From positions 124,001 through 188,000 of the forward strand of contig NZ_PUHY01000016.1 in assembly GCF_002967765.1 (NCBI RefSeq): 64,000 nt of DNA, given 5' to 3'. This document shows, piece by piece, positions 1-7,946 of the stretch (the first letter of the stretch is position 1; every line of letters starts with the position of its first letter). Both the position numbers and the translations under genes were made by a program. Below the pieces are notes generated by a model. It was not told where the DNA came from and searched no databases. It saw only the letters and a program-made list of their open reading frames with translations. The DNA comes from Blastopirellula marina. Lineage in GTDB: Bacteria > Planctomycetota > Planctomycetia > Pirellulales > Pirellulaceae.

Positions 1-33
1 ACCTTCGATTCCTTCCTATTCATTGTTTGATCC

Positions 34-243
34 TTACTCGACAATCGTGGAAGTACACACGTCGCAGTGGCATGCCTCGACGTGCTGTGTATTTTCGATT
101 GGTGGTTGCTGAACCCGGTCACCCTTCACTACCCCCGAAGAGGTGTTGAATCCTCGCGCTGAGGAGCGGCAGGCGTAATCAAGATGACCAACGTGTCGAG
201 ATGCCCACCAGCCATCGGCGTCCTCATCCCCCATTTCTGCCAT
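34..243 (-). CDS. small hypothetical protein, 69 aa (tentative)
   Basis: A short frame reading leftward whose ATG directly follows the stop of a 29-aa frame (TGAATG junction), as in coupled genes. The product is unrecognised. It carries a Cys/His motif near the C-terminus (CHCDVC) and an acidic start (MAEMGDEDADG). It lies downstream of the primase-helicase gene on the same strand and could belong to the same mobile-element transcript. Similarity to a known family cannot be judged from sequence alone, so this could be a chance frame. The coupled arrangement and the non-random ends are the only support. Confidence 0.3.
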   Translation of the reverse strand: MAEMGDEDADGWWASRHVGHLDYACRSSARGFNTSSGVVKGDRVQQPPIENTQHVEACHCDVCTSTIVE

Positions 244-333
244 TCATCGGTGGACCAAATCGTCAATCGGATCATCGAAATCTAAAAAGTCTAAGGTGAG
301 GCTACCGTCGCGCACCGTCGCGTAGGTTCCCAT
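244..333 (-). CDS. very small hypothetical protein, 29 aa (tentative)
   Basis: ATG at 333 to TGA at 244 on the minus strand; the product begins MGTYATVRDGSL and ends DDLVHR, with six Asp residues in the second half. The next frame (69 aa) starts immediately after its stop. It lies about 130 bases downstream of the primase-helicase stop. No clear ribosome binding site is visible, and the length gives little statistical support. Reported because the two frames sit exactly end to end. Confidence 0.22.
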   Translation of the reverse strand: MGTYATVRDGSLTLDFLDFDDPIDDLVHR

Positions 334-465
334 TGCAGTTGGAGATAATCACGTGCGTGTGTGCGCGCCTGCGCACCCGCGATAACAGTGGGAAACGTCG
401 CGACGGAGCGCGACGGTAAATCCCCAAACCCCTTACCACAAACTCCATGCCTACCTCGTTTAACA

Positions 466-2751
466 TTAGATACCTCCCATTCGAGAAATGCCCTCGTAGA
501 AATTCTCGGTGGTCCCCCGACGGCGAGTGACGCCAGGAGCGGCGGCGGCCAGATCGCGACCGAAGGTTTGCTTGGTCGAGACGAGTTGCCTGCCTTCGTC
601 ATCACACCATTGTTTCCACGCGTCATAGAGGGAGTTCGTACTGATGCGATATCCTGGCCCCACAATGCACCGGTTACGCACGAACGCAGCAACTGGGGAG
701 GACAGGTCCTCAATTTCCTGAACGACATCCTCGACGGCACTGGGCATGACGAAGTGACCACGCTCATGGAGACGCTGCCAGCCTTCAATGGCCCAATTCA
801 GAATGCCAGGCAATTCGGCAAGCAGTCGCTCGGTAAGCCTAGGGTCCTCTTTGCCAAAGAAGCTATGGTGGAATCGCAAGATCATGAACCGCCCGGCTAA
901 AGCACCGCTTGAGTCATTGAGCCGTGGAAATTCGTTCGAGAGGAACATGAAGCGTGTGTTCAGCTTCGTCGTGAGACTAGGCATATGCTTCCGATCGATC
1001 GTGAGAGCATCTTCTCCGGAGATACAGAGAAGACGCTCCACCACCGTGGAAACATTCTCACCGTGGAATCGGGCATCACTGACGATTGCTAGAGATTTAC
1101 CTATTAGCGGCTGGAGACCGAAGTTACCTGCCAGGCTGGAAGTAGTCGGACCGCTTACATTGCATTCCCCGACGAGTCGTCTCAGCACGCGTGCAATCGT
1201 TCCTTTCCCGCTCCGTTTTGGCCCCACCATAAGCAGGATCTTCTGCAAGGACGTATCCGCGGTCAGGCAGTAGCCGAACCATTCCTGCAGTAGGTCATGT
1301 GATTCACAGTCCCCATCGAACAATTGATGGAGGAACTGGTACCAGTTTTTTGGCTCCGGCGCCAAAGGATCTGGGTCAACATCCAGCGCGTTAAGCGTGA
1401 AAAAGCGTGGGGTCGGTGGGAGGCGTTCCATCGTGGGAAGATGAAGCAACGTAGTCCGACACGGCAGGACATCCTCGACATCAACATCGTTCGGTGGCCT
1501 ACCAAGCCACGAAGGCGACGCGACAGTATCTGGAAGGTGGACATGACCTCGAAGCGACTCAAGTGCCGCATTGACGGTATTCGGGTTCGACTCGAAGTCG
1601 ATAAGTTCTAGCTGCTCCTTACCACGGCTGCGAACATAACGAAGGGCGCCATGGAGCCAGTTCTGCAGACGCTTTTTGACTTCATAGTCCTCGACCTGGA
1701 CGTATCGGTTGTCCCGCCAGACCACTAATTGACTGGCATAAAAGTGAATCGTGCGACCATCCGGATGCGAGTGAAACTCTTGGACATAGGCTTCCGCCGT
1801 CGGAATCGTCCTCTTCGGCGAAAGCACCACGCGACCAGTCACCGGATCACGATTGCCAAGCGGCACGTAACCCTCTTGGTCGACTTCTAAGGCCTGCCCG
1901 CGATGACATTTACGCTCCGCGTCCCGAATCCGCTGTAGAATTTCTTCATCGGTCCAGTCCTTGGGAAATGGCTTCTCACGAGCGTAATTCTGGATGGTTG
2001 CCAAGGCAGTGGTGTCATCCAGGTCAAACTCGACGGTCCGGCAGGCCGCGGCGAAAAGCCGATGGGAACCGTCACCCTTATCGGTCACACCGATCCGTAG
2101 CATCGCGGCCAGGCATAGGGAAGCACGCTTGGCCATATCGATGTCCAATGTCGCCTTAGGCGTCGACTGCTCGGTGTTAGGCGGCAGATCCTCTTCCGGC
2201 GGTGGAGGTGTCTCGCCAAGCTCCTCGAACACCGCATTCGCCAGTCGTTCAACGCATTGTCGAAGTTCTTCAGGATCCACAACCGCTGGTTCCGCATTAT
2301 CTCGGTCCCAGTCGATCTGCTCGCCAGACTCATGAACACTCGGCGGAAACACGGTCTGTGCGCCCGTCGATCGAATCTCCACGAGCATGCCAGCTGACTT
2401 GCTGCGGAACTTCTGCGTCTCCATGGGTGACGACACTCGGTAGATCCAATGCGACCGAGGCTTGGAATCACGTCCAAACTTGGCATCTGTTCGCGGTAAG
2501 TATTCTTTAGCGAGTTCAACAGCCCGCGGGTTATCTAAGTCGATGTCGATGAGCCAACCAGACGGCTCGCCCATCAACACCCCCACGTTCTGCCGACTAC
2601 GATCGAAATACTTGCCAAGTTCTTCTTGCGTGATCCGAACCTTCTGCCAGCCCGTAAAGCCAGGGTTCTTCGAGCGGTACGGTATCGGGACGACCGACCA
2701 CCCACGCTGGATGTATTCAAGGGCAGCGTCTGCCCCGGTTTGAACAATCAC
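466..2751 (-). CDS. PrimPol–SF3 helicase replication protein (phage/plasmid type)
   Basis: A 761-aa replication protein of a mobile element. The N-terminus (about residues 8–170) matches the bifunctional primase/polymerase domain: GWSVVP near 17, the acidic metal-binding pair in WLIDIDLD at 66–73, and HWIYR at 101–105. The middle (about 200–280) resembles the PriCT/D5 N-terminal region. The C-terminal half is a superfamily 3 (D5-like) helicase with Walker A GPKRSGKG at 510–517, an SDARF Walker-B-like stretch near 558 and a sensor region FMFLSNEFPRL at 601–611. A winged-helix tail follows. Family knowledge: such proteins prime and unwind phage, plasmid or island origins. The start overlaps the preceding gene by ATGA, so it is the last large gene of a four-gene leftward operon. 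Length is typical and no damage is seen. Confidence 0.93.
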   Translation of the reverse strand: MIVQTGADAALEYIQRGWSVVPIPYRSKNPGFTGWQKVRITQEELGKYFDRSRQNVGVLMGEPSGWLIDIDLDNPRAVELAKEYLPRTDAKFGRDSKPRSHWIYRVSSPMETQKFRSKSAGMLVEIRSTGAQTVFPPSVHESGEQIDWDRDNAEPAVVDPEELRQCVERLANAVFEELGETPPPPEEDLPPNTEQSTPKATLDIDMAKRASLCLAAMLRIGVTDKGDGSHRLFAAACRTVEFDLDDTTALATIQNYAREKPFPKDWTDEEILQRIRDAERKCHRGQALEVDQEGYVPLGNRDPVTGRVVLSPKRTIPTAEAYVQEFHSHPDGRTIHFYASQLVVWRDNRYVQVEDYEVKKRLQNWLHGALRYVRSRGKEQLELIDFESNPNTVNAALESLRGHVHLPDTVASPSWLGRPPNDVDVEDVLPCRTTLLHLPTMERLPPTPRFFTLNALDVDPDPLAPEPKNWYQFLHQLFDGDCESHDLLQEWFGYCLTADTSLQKILLMVGPKRSGKGTIARVLRRLVGECNVSGPTTSSLAGNFGLQPLIGKSLAIVSDARFHGENVSTVVERLLCISGEDALTIDRKHMPSLTTKLNTRFMFLSNEFPRLNDSSGALAGRFMILRFHHSFFGKEDPRLTERLLAELPGILNWAIEGWQRLHERGHFVMPSAVEDVVQEIEDLSSPVAAFVRNRCIVGPGYRISTNSLYDAWKQWCDDEGRQLVSTKQTFGRDLAAAAPGVTRRRGTTENFYEGISRMGGI

Positions 2752-3074
2752 GCAGCACCTCCTGGCATTCCATGGCCATTGAACTTCGATTTACCATCCT
2801 TCTCGATCCGTTCGACCCGGAAGCTGTCGTCACCGATTTCCCGAAGCAGGAAACCGGCGAACAAGCGGCTGAGATCGACGCCAACCTGATTGCTGGCGTC
2901 GACCACACAGGTCATTTGAGAAGCATCAAATAGATGAGCCGCGTCGAGGCGAATGCGGGCGCGACCATGAAGGGACTCCACGCCGAACAGAGCCAGGACG
3001 ATTGCCGCCTGGACATCCTCCCGTTCAACGTGTTTTGCGAATGTGAAGCGATAGACAACTCTTGGTGCTGTCAT
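2748..3074 (-). CDS. conserved-looking small protein between sigma-like factor and primase, 108 aa
   Basis: An unrecognised protein whose stop overlaps the primase-helicase start (ATGA). I place the start at the ATG at 3074 (MTAPRVVYRFTFAKHV) because GGAG lies nine bases upstream. A longer frame to 3113 would run into the preceding gene and has no site. The body alternates hydrophobic and charged residues and ends in SRLFAGFLLREIGDDSFRVERI followed by a Gly-rich tail. It is probably a small folded accessory of the replication module. No catalytic motif is visible, so no function is proposed. Confidence 0.7.
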   Translation of the reverse strand: MTAPRVVYRFTFAKHVEREDVQAAIVLALFGVESLHGRARIRLDAAHLFDASQMTCVVDASNQVGVDLSRLFAGFLLREIGDDSFRVERIEKDGKSKFNGHGMPGGAA

Positions 3075-3105
3075 GACCGGTCTCCGAGCTAGGTGAAAGT
3101 GGCGA

Positions 3106-3690
3106 CTAAACATCAGTTACGCTGTTTGCCTCCTGTGCGCTCGGAAAATCGATATATTCTCGAAGTCCTCGGTTCTCGAAGTACTCACCGACAAACTGGA
3201 GCGACCGATAGATGGCGCTGCGTGAGAGATTCAGTCGGTTCGCGATTTCAGAAATCGTGTGACCAGTGCGGTACAACTGACAGATGGTCTTCTCAGGCGC
3301 GATGAGACCATCGATCGCTGCATCGACCTCTCGCCAGTCTTCGCCAGGCACACTTCGGTGGTCGATCACGTCGAAGAGCTCACCGTCGTGAGGAGACACG
3401 GGCCACTGGATGGTTTGGCCGCAGCCATGTCGTTTTCGGTAGAACTTCCGAATCAGATCATGTTCACGGTTTTCGACCAGGTGATGGACGAAGCCATGGA
3501 CGGTGCCGCGCGACGGGTCGAAGTTATCCCACCGCTGAAGAACATGCAGAGCGAGTTCCTGGCGGTAATCGTCGACCCCAGAGGGATCATGGAGTTTTTC
3601 AGACAGGCGACGGGCCACTGAACTCAGGATGAATTCGGTTTGCCGTAGAGCCGTATCGACATCGGGATGTGAATTTGGATTCGCAATCAT
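3106..3690 (-). CDS. ECF-like sigma factor (mobile-element encoded)
   Basis: A 194-aa protein with two sigma-70-family regions. Residues about 40–90 contain a region-2-like segment (DYRQELALHVLQRWDNFDPSRG, then FVHHLVENREHDLIRKFYRKRH). Residues about 130–175 contain a region-4-like helix-turn-helix (TISEIANRLNLSRSAIYRSL). The size fits ECF sigma factors, though the link between the regions is unusual. The start ATG overlaps the stop of the upstream HTH gene by ATGA. In this position it may direct transcription of the element's own genes or act as a plain DNA-binding regulator; the sequence cannot decide. Confidence 0.8.
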   Translation of the reverse strand: MIANPNSHPDVDTALRQTEFILSSVARRLSEKLHDPSGVDDYRQELALHVLQRWDNFDPSRGTVHGFVHHLVENREHDLIRKFYRKRHGCGQTIQWPVSPHDGELFDVIDHRSVPGEDWREVDAAIDGLIAPEKTICQLYRTGHTISEIANRLNLSRSAIYRSLQFVGEYFENRGLREYIDFPSAQEANSVTDV

Positions 3691-3914
3691 ACCGACCCTC
3701 CTTTACCGGAGAGTTGGCGGATCGCCTCGATCGATTCGAGCTCTTGACGAATCTGCTCAACCGCGGAATTATCGTACAGGCGAAGAATGCCTGCCCGAGC
3801 GGCTGGCCGGATGTGGCCGCGGGTGGCTAGGACGTGCAAGACACGGTGCAGAGGCACGTCCAGCTTTTCAGCAATAACTCCAGTCGTCTGGAGCCGGGGA
3901 GGTGAGGTAGACAT
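3687..3914 (-). CDS. small MerR/excisionase-like HTH protein
   Basis: A 75-aa protein, first gene of the leftward replication operon. Residues about 9–55 form a MerR/Xis-like DNA-binding fold: a helix-turn-helix (TGVIAEKLDVPLHRVLHVL) followed by a wing-like RGHIRPAARAGILRLYD and a C-terminal helix (VEQIRQELESIEAIRQL). The stop overlaps the sigma-like gene start. Such small winged-helix proteins act as excisionases or operon repressors in integrated elements. The two inverted repeats immediately upstream (3991–4039) are plausible binding sites. The ribosome binding site is weak. Confidence 0.75.
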   Translation of the reverse strand: MSTSPPRLQTTGVIAEKLDVPLHRVLHVLATRGHIRPAARAGILRLYDNSAVEQIRQELESIEAIRQLSGKGGSV

Positions 3915-3990
3915 GGAACATCTCGCTTTCTTTCAGGAGGAAACAAAACCCTTCCGAAAGTGGTCGAAATATTCACGTCTTCGCGTGGAC

Positions 3991-4039
3991 ACCCTAAAAA
4001 TACAGGGTCAAATTGACTTTGAAGGTGCATGAACCTTCA
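3991..4039. promoter_or_regulatory. two inverted repeats upstream of the replication operon
   Basis: ACCCT (3991–3995) pairs with AGGGT (4004–4008) across 8 bases, and TGAAGGT (4020–4026) pairs perfectly with ACCTTCA (4033–4039) across 6 bases. Both lie in the gap upstream of the leftward HTH gene and after the stop of the 325-aa gene. They are candidate operators for the element's HTH protein. The second could instead be a weak hairpin terminator of the upstream gene, but it has no T-run. Confidence 0.45.
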
Positions 4040-4065
4040 TGAATATGCTCAGCAAAGCGGCAGAG

Positions 4066-5043
4066 TCATGCGTGGTCGCTCCGGTCATCCTTTAGTTGCT
4101 GAACCCAGAAACAGAAGCCTTCTGGATTGTCAAGCATCAGTGCCTTTAGACGGAGCAGCTCTTCGCGCTGATCCTTTTCTGCCTCCTTAACCAATTTAAA
4201 GAAGTCCATTTCTGCCTCTTCCATCTCCTCAACAGCCACGGCGGGTCCCACCTCCCGGGTCTGCGCATGAGTCTTTTGGTCAATATCATTGAAGCCATGT
4301 GACTTTGCTTTTTTTGCCTCATGCGTCCATGCCTTCAGTCGAGGTACTTTTCGTATTGCTTTGCGAACGGTATTGGACGAGCACCCAATTCTAATTGCCA
4401 GCTTATCCGGACCGGTGTACTCATCTCCAATATCAACCATATGACTGAGAACCTTGGCAACCTCCTGCCATACCCACCTCTTCTTACGCGAAGAATCGTC
4501 GGTTGTGTCGACTACGTGACTCTCATTCACTTGGCATTCACCTTCATCCTCCACTTTCGTTGAGGGCGGATCCCGAAGCAACTGGACGATCCTTACAACA
4601 AGCCATGCCTTTGTGTCCTGTCCGTCCTCATCTTCAACACGCATTACCGCCTTCTTAATCTTCTTAGCCAGCGACTTCTCATTTCCCTCCAACGCGTGAG
4701 AAAGAAGTCCTTTGGCAATCTTTCCATTCATCGCATTGACCTCGAGTTTATCCAGGTCGCCCTTCCATCCATCTTCAACAATCAAATTGGCAACTCGGAT
4801 GACACGTTGGGCGTACCATTCCCAATACATCTCTGGTGGCGGGCAGTGCGGATGTGCATCCCACTTCTCAAATTTGCCCGTCTCGAAATGGAAGTCTCGC
4901 GGCTGCACATTGAGCTCATCGAACGCATATTTCAAACGGAGTTCGCGTTCCCATTCTTTCTCTCTTTCGACTCTGGCAAGTAGTCCCTCGGTTTCTTTCA
5001 CTTCTCCTTGTTTCAAAAGATCATCGAGTTCGTCTTCATTCAC
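4066..5043 (-). CDS. hypothetical element cargo protein with HTH-like segment, 325 aa
   Basis: I do not recognise this protein. The frame is open to 5142, but the best start is the GTG at 5043 (VNEDELDDLLKQ), preceded by GGAGAG five bases upstream; the residues further upstream look like untranslated leader. The product is highly charged (Glu/Lys/Asp-rich). It has a likely coiled-coil start, a Trp/Pro/His patch (HPHCPPPEMYWEWYAQR) and a helix-turn-helix-like stretch two thirds in (GPDKLAIRIGCSSNTVRKAIRKVPRL). It ends in acidic helices. The HTH-like stretch suggests DNA binding. It is transcribed away from the recombinase operon and is probably cargo or a regulator of the element. Confidence 0.65.
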   Translation of the reverse strand: MNEDELDDLLKQGEVKETEGLLARVEREKEWERELRLKYAFDELNVQPRDFHFETGKFEKWDAHPHCPPPEMYWEWYAQRVIRVANLIVEDGWKGDLDKLEVNAMNGKIAKGLLSHALEGNEKSLAKKIKKAVMRVEDEDGQDTKAWLVVRIVQLLRDPPSTKVEDEGECQVNESHVVDTTDDSSRKKRWVWQEVAKVLSHMVDIGDEYTGPDKLAIRIGCSSNTVRKAIRKVPRLKAWTHEAKKAKSHGFNDIDQKTHAQTREVGPAVAVEEMEEAEMDFFKLVKEAEKDQREELLRLKALMLDNPEGFCFWVQQLKDDRSDHA

Positions 5044-5165
5044 GTCTACTCTCCGGAAAGAAAATTCTATGATTCGCACAGATTCCGAGCGCACGGACTC
5101 GAAACGACGTATTGGAAATGCGAACCGGTTAACAGTCCGCACCTTGATGGATGAGGTAATAAGGA

Positions 5166-5411
5166 ATGACGTACCGCTCGCATCGCGGATGGGATGAGGC
5201 TGATCCGCTCGACGAAGTGGCGACTATTTTGGCTCGCGGCGTACTACGCTATCAGCAAGCACGCCAATCGTGTTCAGCTCCCAGGACACGTCTGGTCAAG
5301 CCCCCAGAAAAAGTTTCCGACGACCGCTTGAGTTCCCCGCCAGAACCTTGCTCTCTGGACACACGTGTTAAATCCGCGTCTCTCAACCCAGGAGAAGATG
5401 AATGTCGTTAG
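5166..5411 (+). CDS. small hypothetical protein at head of recombinase operon, 81 aa
   Basis: ATG at 5166 with a GAGG-type site about ten bases upstream. The product begins MTYRSHRGWDEADPLDEVATILARGVLRYQ and has a disordered basic/acidic tail. Its stop lies 10 bases inside the next gene (DUF2924), so the two are probably translated together. From memory, short proteins with a DPxDEVAxILAxGxLR-like start precede DUF2924–recombinase pairs in planctomycetes, but I cannot verify that here. Function unknown. Confidence 0.6.
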   Translation: MTYRSHRGWDEADPLDEVATILARGVLRYQQARQSCSAPRTRLVKPPEKVSDDRLSSPPEPCSLDTRVKSASLNPGEDECR

Positions 5412-5893
5412 ACATCGACAAAGAGGTCACGGTCATGGAAGGGATGACCGTCAACGAACTTCGCGCGAAGTTTGCGGCAGTATTAGGCGAAGCGACCAAT
5501 GGGCGAAATAAACGCTGGCTCATTCGAAGGATTGCATGGCGCCTACAAGCCAATGAATTCGGAGGGCTGTCGCAGCGTGCCAAGGATCGGGCGGCGGAAC
5601 TGGTGAACGTCGCTGATGTGCGTGTAACACCGCCCAAGGATTCAAAGTTAAAAAGGCCTGCGGCGACCACCACTAAGACCAAAACGATCAAGTCACCGAC
5701 CGATCCACGTTTACCACCAGCCGGCACCTCAATCATCCGTACCTACAAAGGCAAGTCCCTCGAGGTTCGCGTCTTAGACAATGGTTTGGAATACGACGGG
5801 ACGCTTTACAAATCCCTCTCCGCTGTGGCCAAGGCAATCACTGGAAGCCACTGCAACGGCTATCGCTTCTTTCGCTTGGAGGACCAGGCATGA
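5402..5893 (+). CDS. DUF2924 domain protein
   Basis: A 163-aa protein of the DUF2924 type. The N-terminal part (about 10–60: MTVNELRAKFAAVLGE, then RNKRWLIRRIAWRLQANEFGGLS) is followed by a basic linker rich in Lys/Thr/Pro (80–105). The C-terminal part ends with GLEYDGTLYKSLSAVAKAITG and NGYRFFRL. The last segment resembles the small DNA-associated motif seen at the ends of integrase-linked proteins. AGGAG lies upstream of the ATG. It overlaps the 81-aa gene before it and the recombinase after it (ATGA). The family is repeatedly found beside large serine recombinases and is presumed to be an accessory of integration, with no proven role. Confidence 0.85.
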   Translation: MSLDIDKEVTVMEGMTVNELRAKFAAVLGEATNGRNKRWLIRRIAWRLQANEFGGLSQRAKDRAAELVNVADVRVTPPKDSKLKRPAATTTKTKTIKSPTDPRLPPAGTSIIRTYKGKSLEVRVLDNGLEYDGTLYKSLSAVAKAITGSHCNGYRFFRLEDQA

Positions 5894-7434
5894 GCTCGAA
5901 GAAGAATAATACTGATTCCATTAGATGCGCCATATACACGCGCAAGTCGTCTGAAGAAGGACTCGACTCCGAATTCAATTCCTTAGATGCACAGCGCGAA
6001 TCGGCTGAATCGTTTATAGCCAGTCAGATATCAGCCGGGTGGGTCTGTCTGCCGGAACAATACAACGATGGCGGGTTCTCAGGCGGCAACGTTGAACGCC
6101 CTGGCCTGAAGAAACTCCTAGCTGACATCGAGGCAGGTAAAATCGACTGCGTGATCGTCTACAAAGTTGATAGACTTTCACGCTCCCTCATGGACTTCGC
6201 GCGGATGATGGAGACGTTTGAACAACACGACATCTCTTTTGTTTCCGTCACACAGCAGTTCAATACCACGCACTCAATGGGCCGACTCACGCTCAACATA
6301 CTTCTCAGCTTCGCCCAGTTCGAGCGAGAAATCATTGGCGAGCGCATTCGGGATAAGATCGCCGCACAGCGCCGTAAGGGGAAATGGGCTGGAGGCACGC
6401 CGGTACTCGGATACGACGTCGACCGTTCCGGCAGTAGTCCCAAACTTATTGTCAATCAATCGGAAGCCATCCAAGTCAGAAAGATCTACGAACTCTATCT
6501 CGAACTTGGCTCCCTGCTTCCGGTCGTCGACGAATTGAAAGCTCTCGGCCTACCCAACAAGACCTGGCACACGAGACGCGGCAAGCCCAAGGGTGGAAAG
6601 CCATTCGACAAATGCAGTCTTCACGCCCTGCTGACCAACCCGATCTACGTTGGCAAAGTAAAGCATAAGAACGACGTGTTCGAAGGTGAGCATGAACCGA
6701 TCGTTGACGCGGATATTTTCGACGATGTGCAGACCCAATTGAAAGCGAATGGACGAACACCTACGGGGCAGGTCCGCAACAAGCACAATGCGTTAATACG
6801 AGGCCTTCTGTTCTGCAAACACTGCAACAGCGCAATGGTCCACACGTTCACCAACAAACGGAATCGGCGCTACCGGTACTATCGCTGTGCCCAACTGATC
6901 AAACAGGGGCGAACCTCTTGCCCTACCCCGTCTTTGCCCGCCACCGAGATCGAACGGGCCGTCATCGATGAGATTCGATTAATTGCTCAGGACCAGGATC
7001 TGCAGAAGGAAGTGTTCAACCAAGCCAAGTCGCTCCTGGAAGAAGACCGAGAAGGCATCACGCGGTCAATTGCAAATCTCTCGCGTCAGCTGAGCAAAGA
7101 CCAGAATGAATTGCAGCGACTATCCGAAGCGCCAGACCCTTCGAATTCGATAGCAACGTGCATCGCGGGATTGCACGAGCGGATTCAACAGAACGAGACG
7201 GAGTTGAGTCGGCTCAAACGCAAAGTATCAGAGCAAATGGAACGGTCAATTGAAATGAACGAGGTCATCGCGGCATTTAATGACTTCGACCAACTTTGGG
7301 ATACGCTTCGACCTCGCGAACAACAACGCGTCCTCGCCCTCCTCGTCAGCCGGATTGAATTCGATGCCTCCGACAATTCAATCTCGATCGACTTCCACGA
7401 TCTAGCGACAAGCAAGGAACTTGCAACATGCTGA
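5890..7434 (+). CDS. large serine recombinase (integrase)
   Basis: A 514-aa large serine recombinase. The resolvase catalytic domain spans about 11–160, with the nucleophile Ser20 in YTRKSSEEG, the VYKVDRLSRS segment near 97 and the long helix FAQFEREIIGERIRDKI. The recombinase domain (about 180–290) and a zinc ribbon (CKHC near 315 with paired Cys about 30–45 residues on) follow. A coiled coil (about 385–460) comes next and is expected to control integration versus excision. The length is normal and the catalytic residues are intact, so the enzyme may be active. It overlaps the genes on both sides by a few bases, giving a tight operon. Its presence marks the left 7.8 kb as an integrated element. 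Confidence 0.97.
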   Translation: MSSKKNNTDSIRCAIYTRKSSEEGLDSEFNSLDAQRESAESFIASQISAGWVCLPEQYNDGGFSGGNVERPGLKKLLADIEAGKIDCVIVYKVDRLSRSLMDFARMMETFEQHDISFVSVTQQFNTTHSMGRLTLNILLSFAQFEREIIGERIRDKIAAQRRKGKWAGGTPVLGYDVDRSGSSPKLIVNQSEAIQVRKIYELYLELGSLLPVVDELKALGLPNKTWHTRRGKPKGGKPFDKCSLHALLTNPIYVGKVKHKNDVFEGEHEPIVDADIFDDVQTQLKANGRTPTGQVRNKHNALIRGLLFCKHCNSAMVHTFTNKRNRRYRYYRCAQLIKQGRTSCPTPSLPATEIERAVIDEIRLIAQDQDLQKEVFNQAKSLLEEDREGITRSIANLSRQLSKDQNELQRLSEAPDPSNSIATCIAGLHERIQQNETELSRLKRKVSEQMERSIEMNEVIAAFNDFDQLWDTLRPREQQRVLALLVSRIEFDASDNSISIDFHDLATSKELATC

Positions 7435-7841
7435 CCGCCAAGCGAAAGCTCCACTTTAACACCGATAGCCGCGGGCGAAAGCGAATCGACCGGGAACCCA
7501 AACCGAAACCAGTCGTTCCCCAAGGTCGTGTTCCACGTGTCTCCAAGCTTTTGGCGCTGGCGATTCACTTCCAGCAGCTATTGGATGATCGTGTCGTGGC
7601 GGATCAGTCGGACCTGGCCTGGCTGTCGCAAGTAACGCAGCCGCGGATCACGCAGATCATGAATCTACTGATGTTGTCCCCGGAGATTCAGGAAGAGATT
7701 CTGCAATTGCCAAAGGTGGTAGAGGGTAAGGACCCGATTCATGAGAAGCTGCTTCGGCCGATTGCGGCTGAGGTTTGTTTTCGGAAGCAGTTTGAATTAT
7801 GGCAGAAGAGTCACGGATTGCGTACTTCTGAAGAGCCCTAG
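7428..7841 (+). CDS. HTH protein following the recombinase, 137 aa
   Basis: Begins 7 bases inside the recombinase gene. The N-terminus is basic and Pro-rich (KPKPVVPQGRVPRVSK). The middle carries a KorB/ParB-like helix-turn-helix (about 57–85: DQSDLAWLSQVTQPRITQIMNLLML), followed by LSPEIQEEILQLP. The tight coupling suggests it works with the recombinase, perhaps as a directionality or copy-control factor. That role is inference. The stop at 7841 is the last sign of the element before chromosomal signalling genes of opposite strand begin. Confidence 0.75.
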   Translation: MLTAKRKLHFNTDSRGRKRIDREPKPKPVVPQGRVPRVSKLLALAIHFQQLLDDRVVADQSDLAWLSQVTQPRITQIMNLLMLSPEIQEEILQLPKVVEGKDPIHEKLLRPIAAEVCFRKQFELWQKSHGLRTSEEP

Positions 7842-7946
7842 CTCTGCTACCTAGGTGCCATAACCTGGAGTAAGATGTTCATTGATTCAGTCATGACATT
7901 GTTTCGCTTGGCATTCACATTTCATTCAGAAGCCGAGATTCACTCC

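Noticed and set aside
361-900. Long open frame on the plus strand opposite the primase gene
   Set aside because: It runs antisense to the recognisable helicase C-terminus and its translation has no family features; treated as a shadow.
7842-7946. Attachment site of the serine-recombinase element
   Set aside because: The other end is outside the window and serine integrases need only a very short common core, so no site can be named from this sequence.
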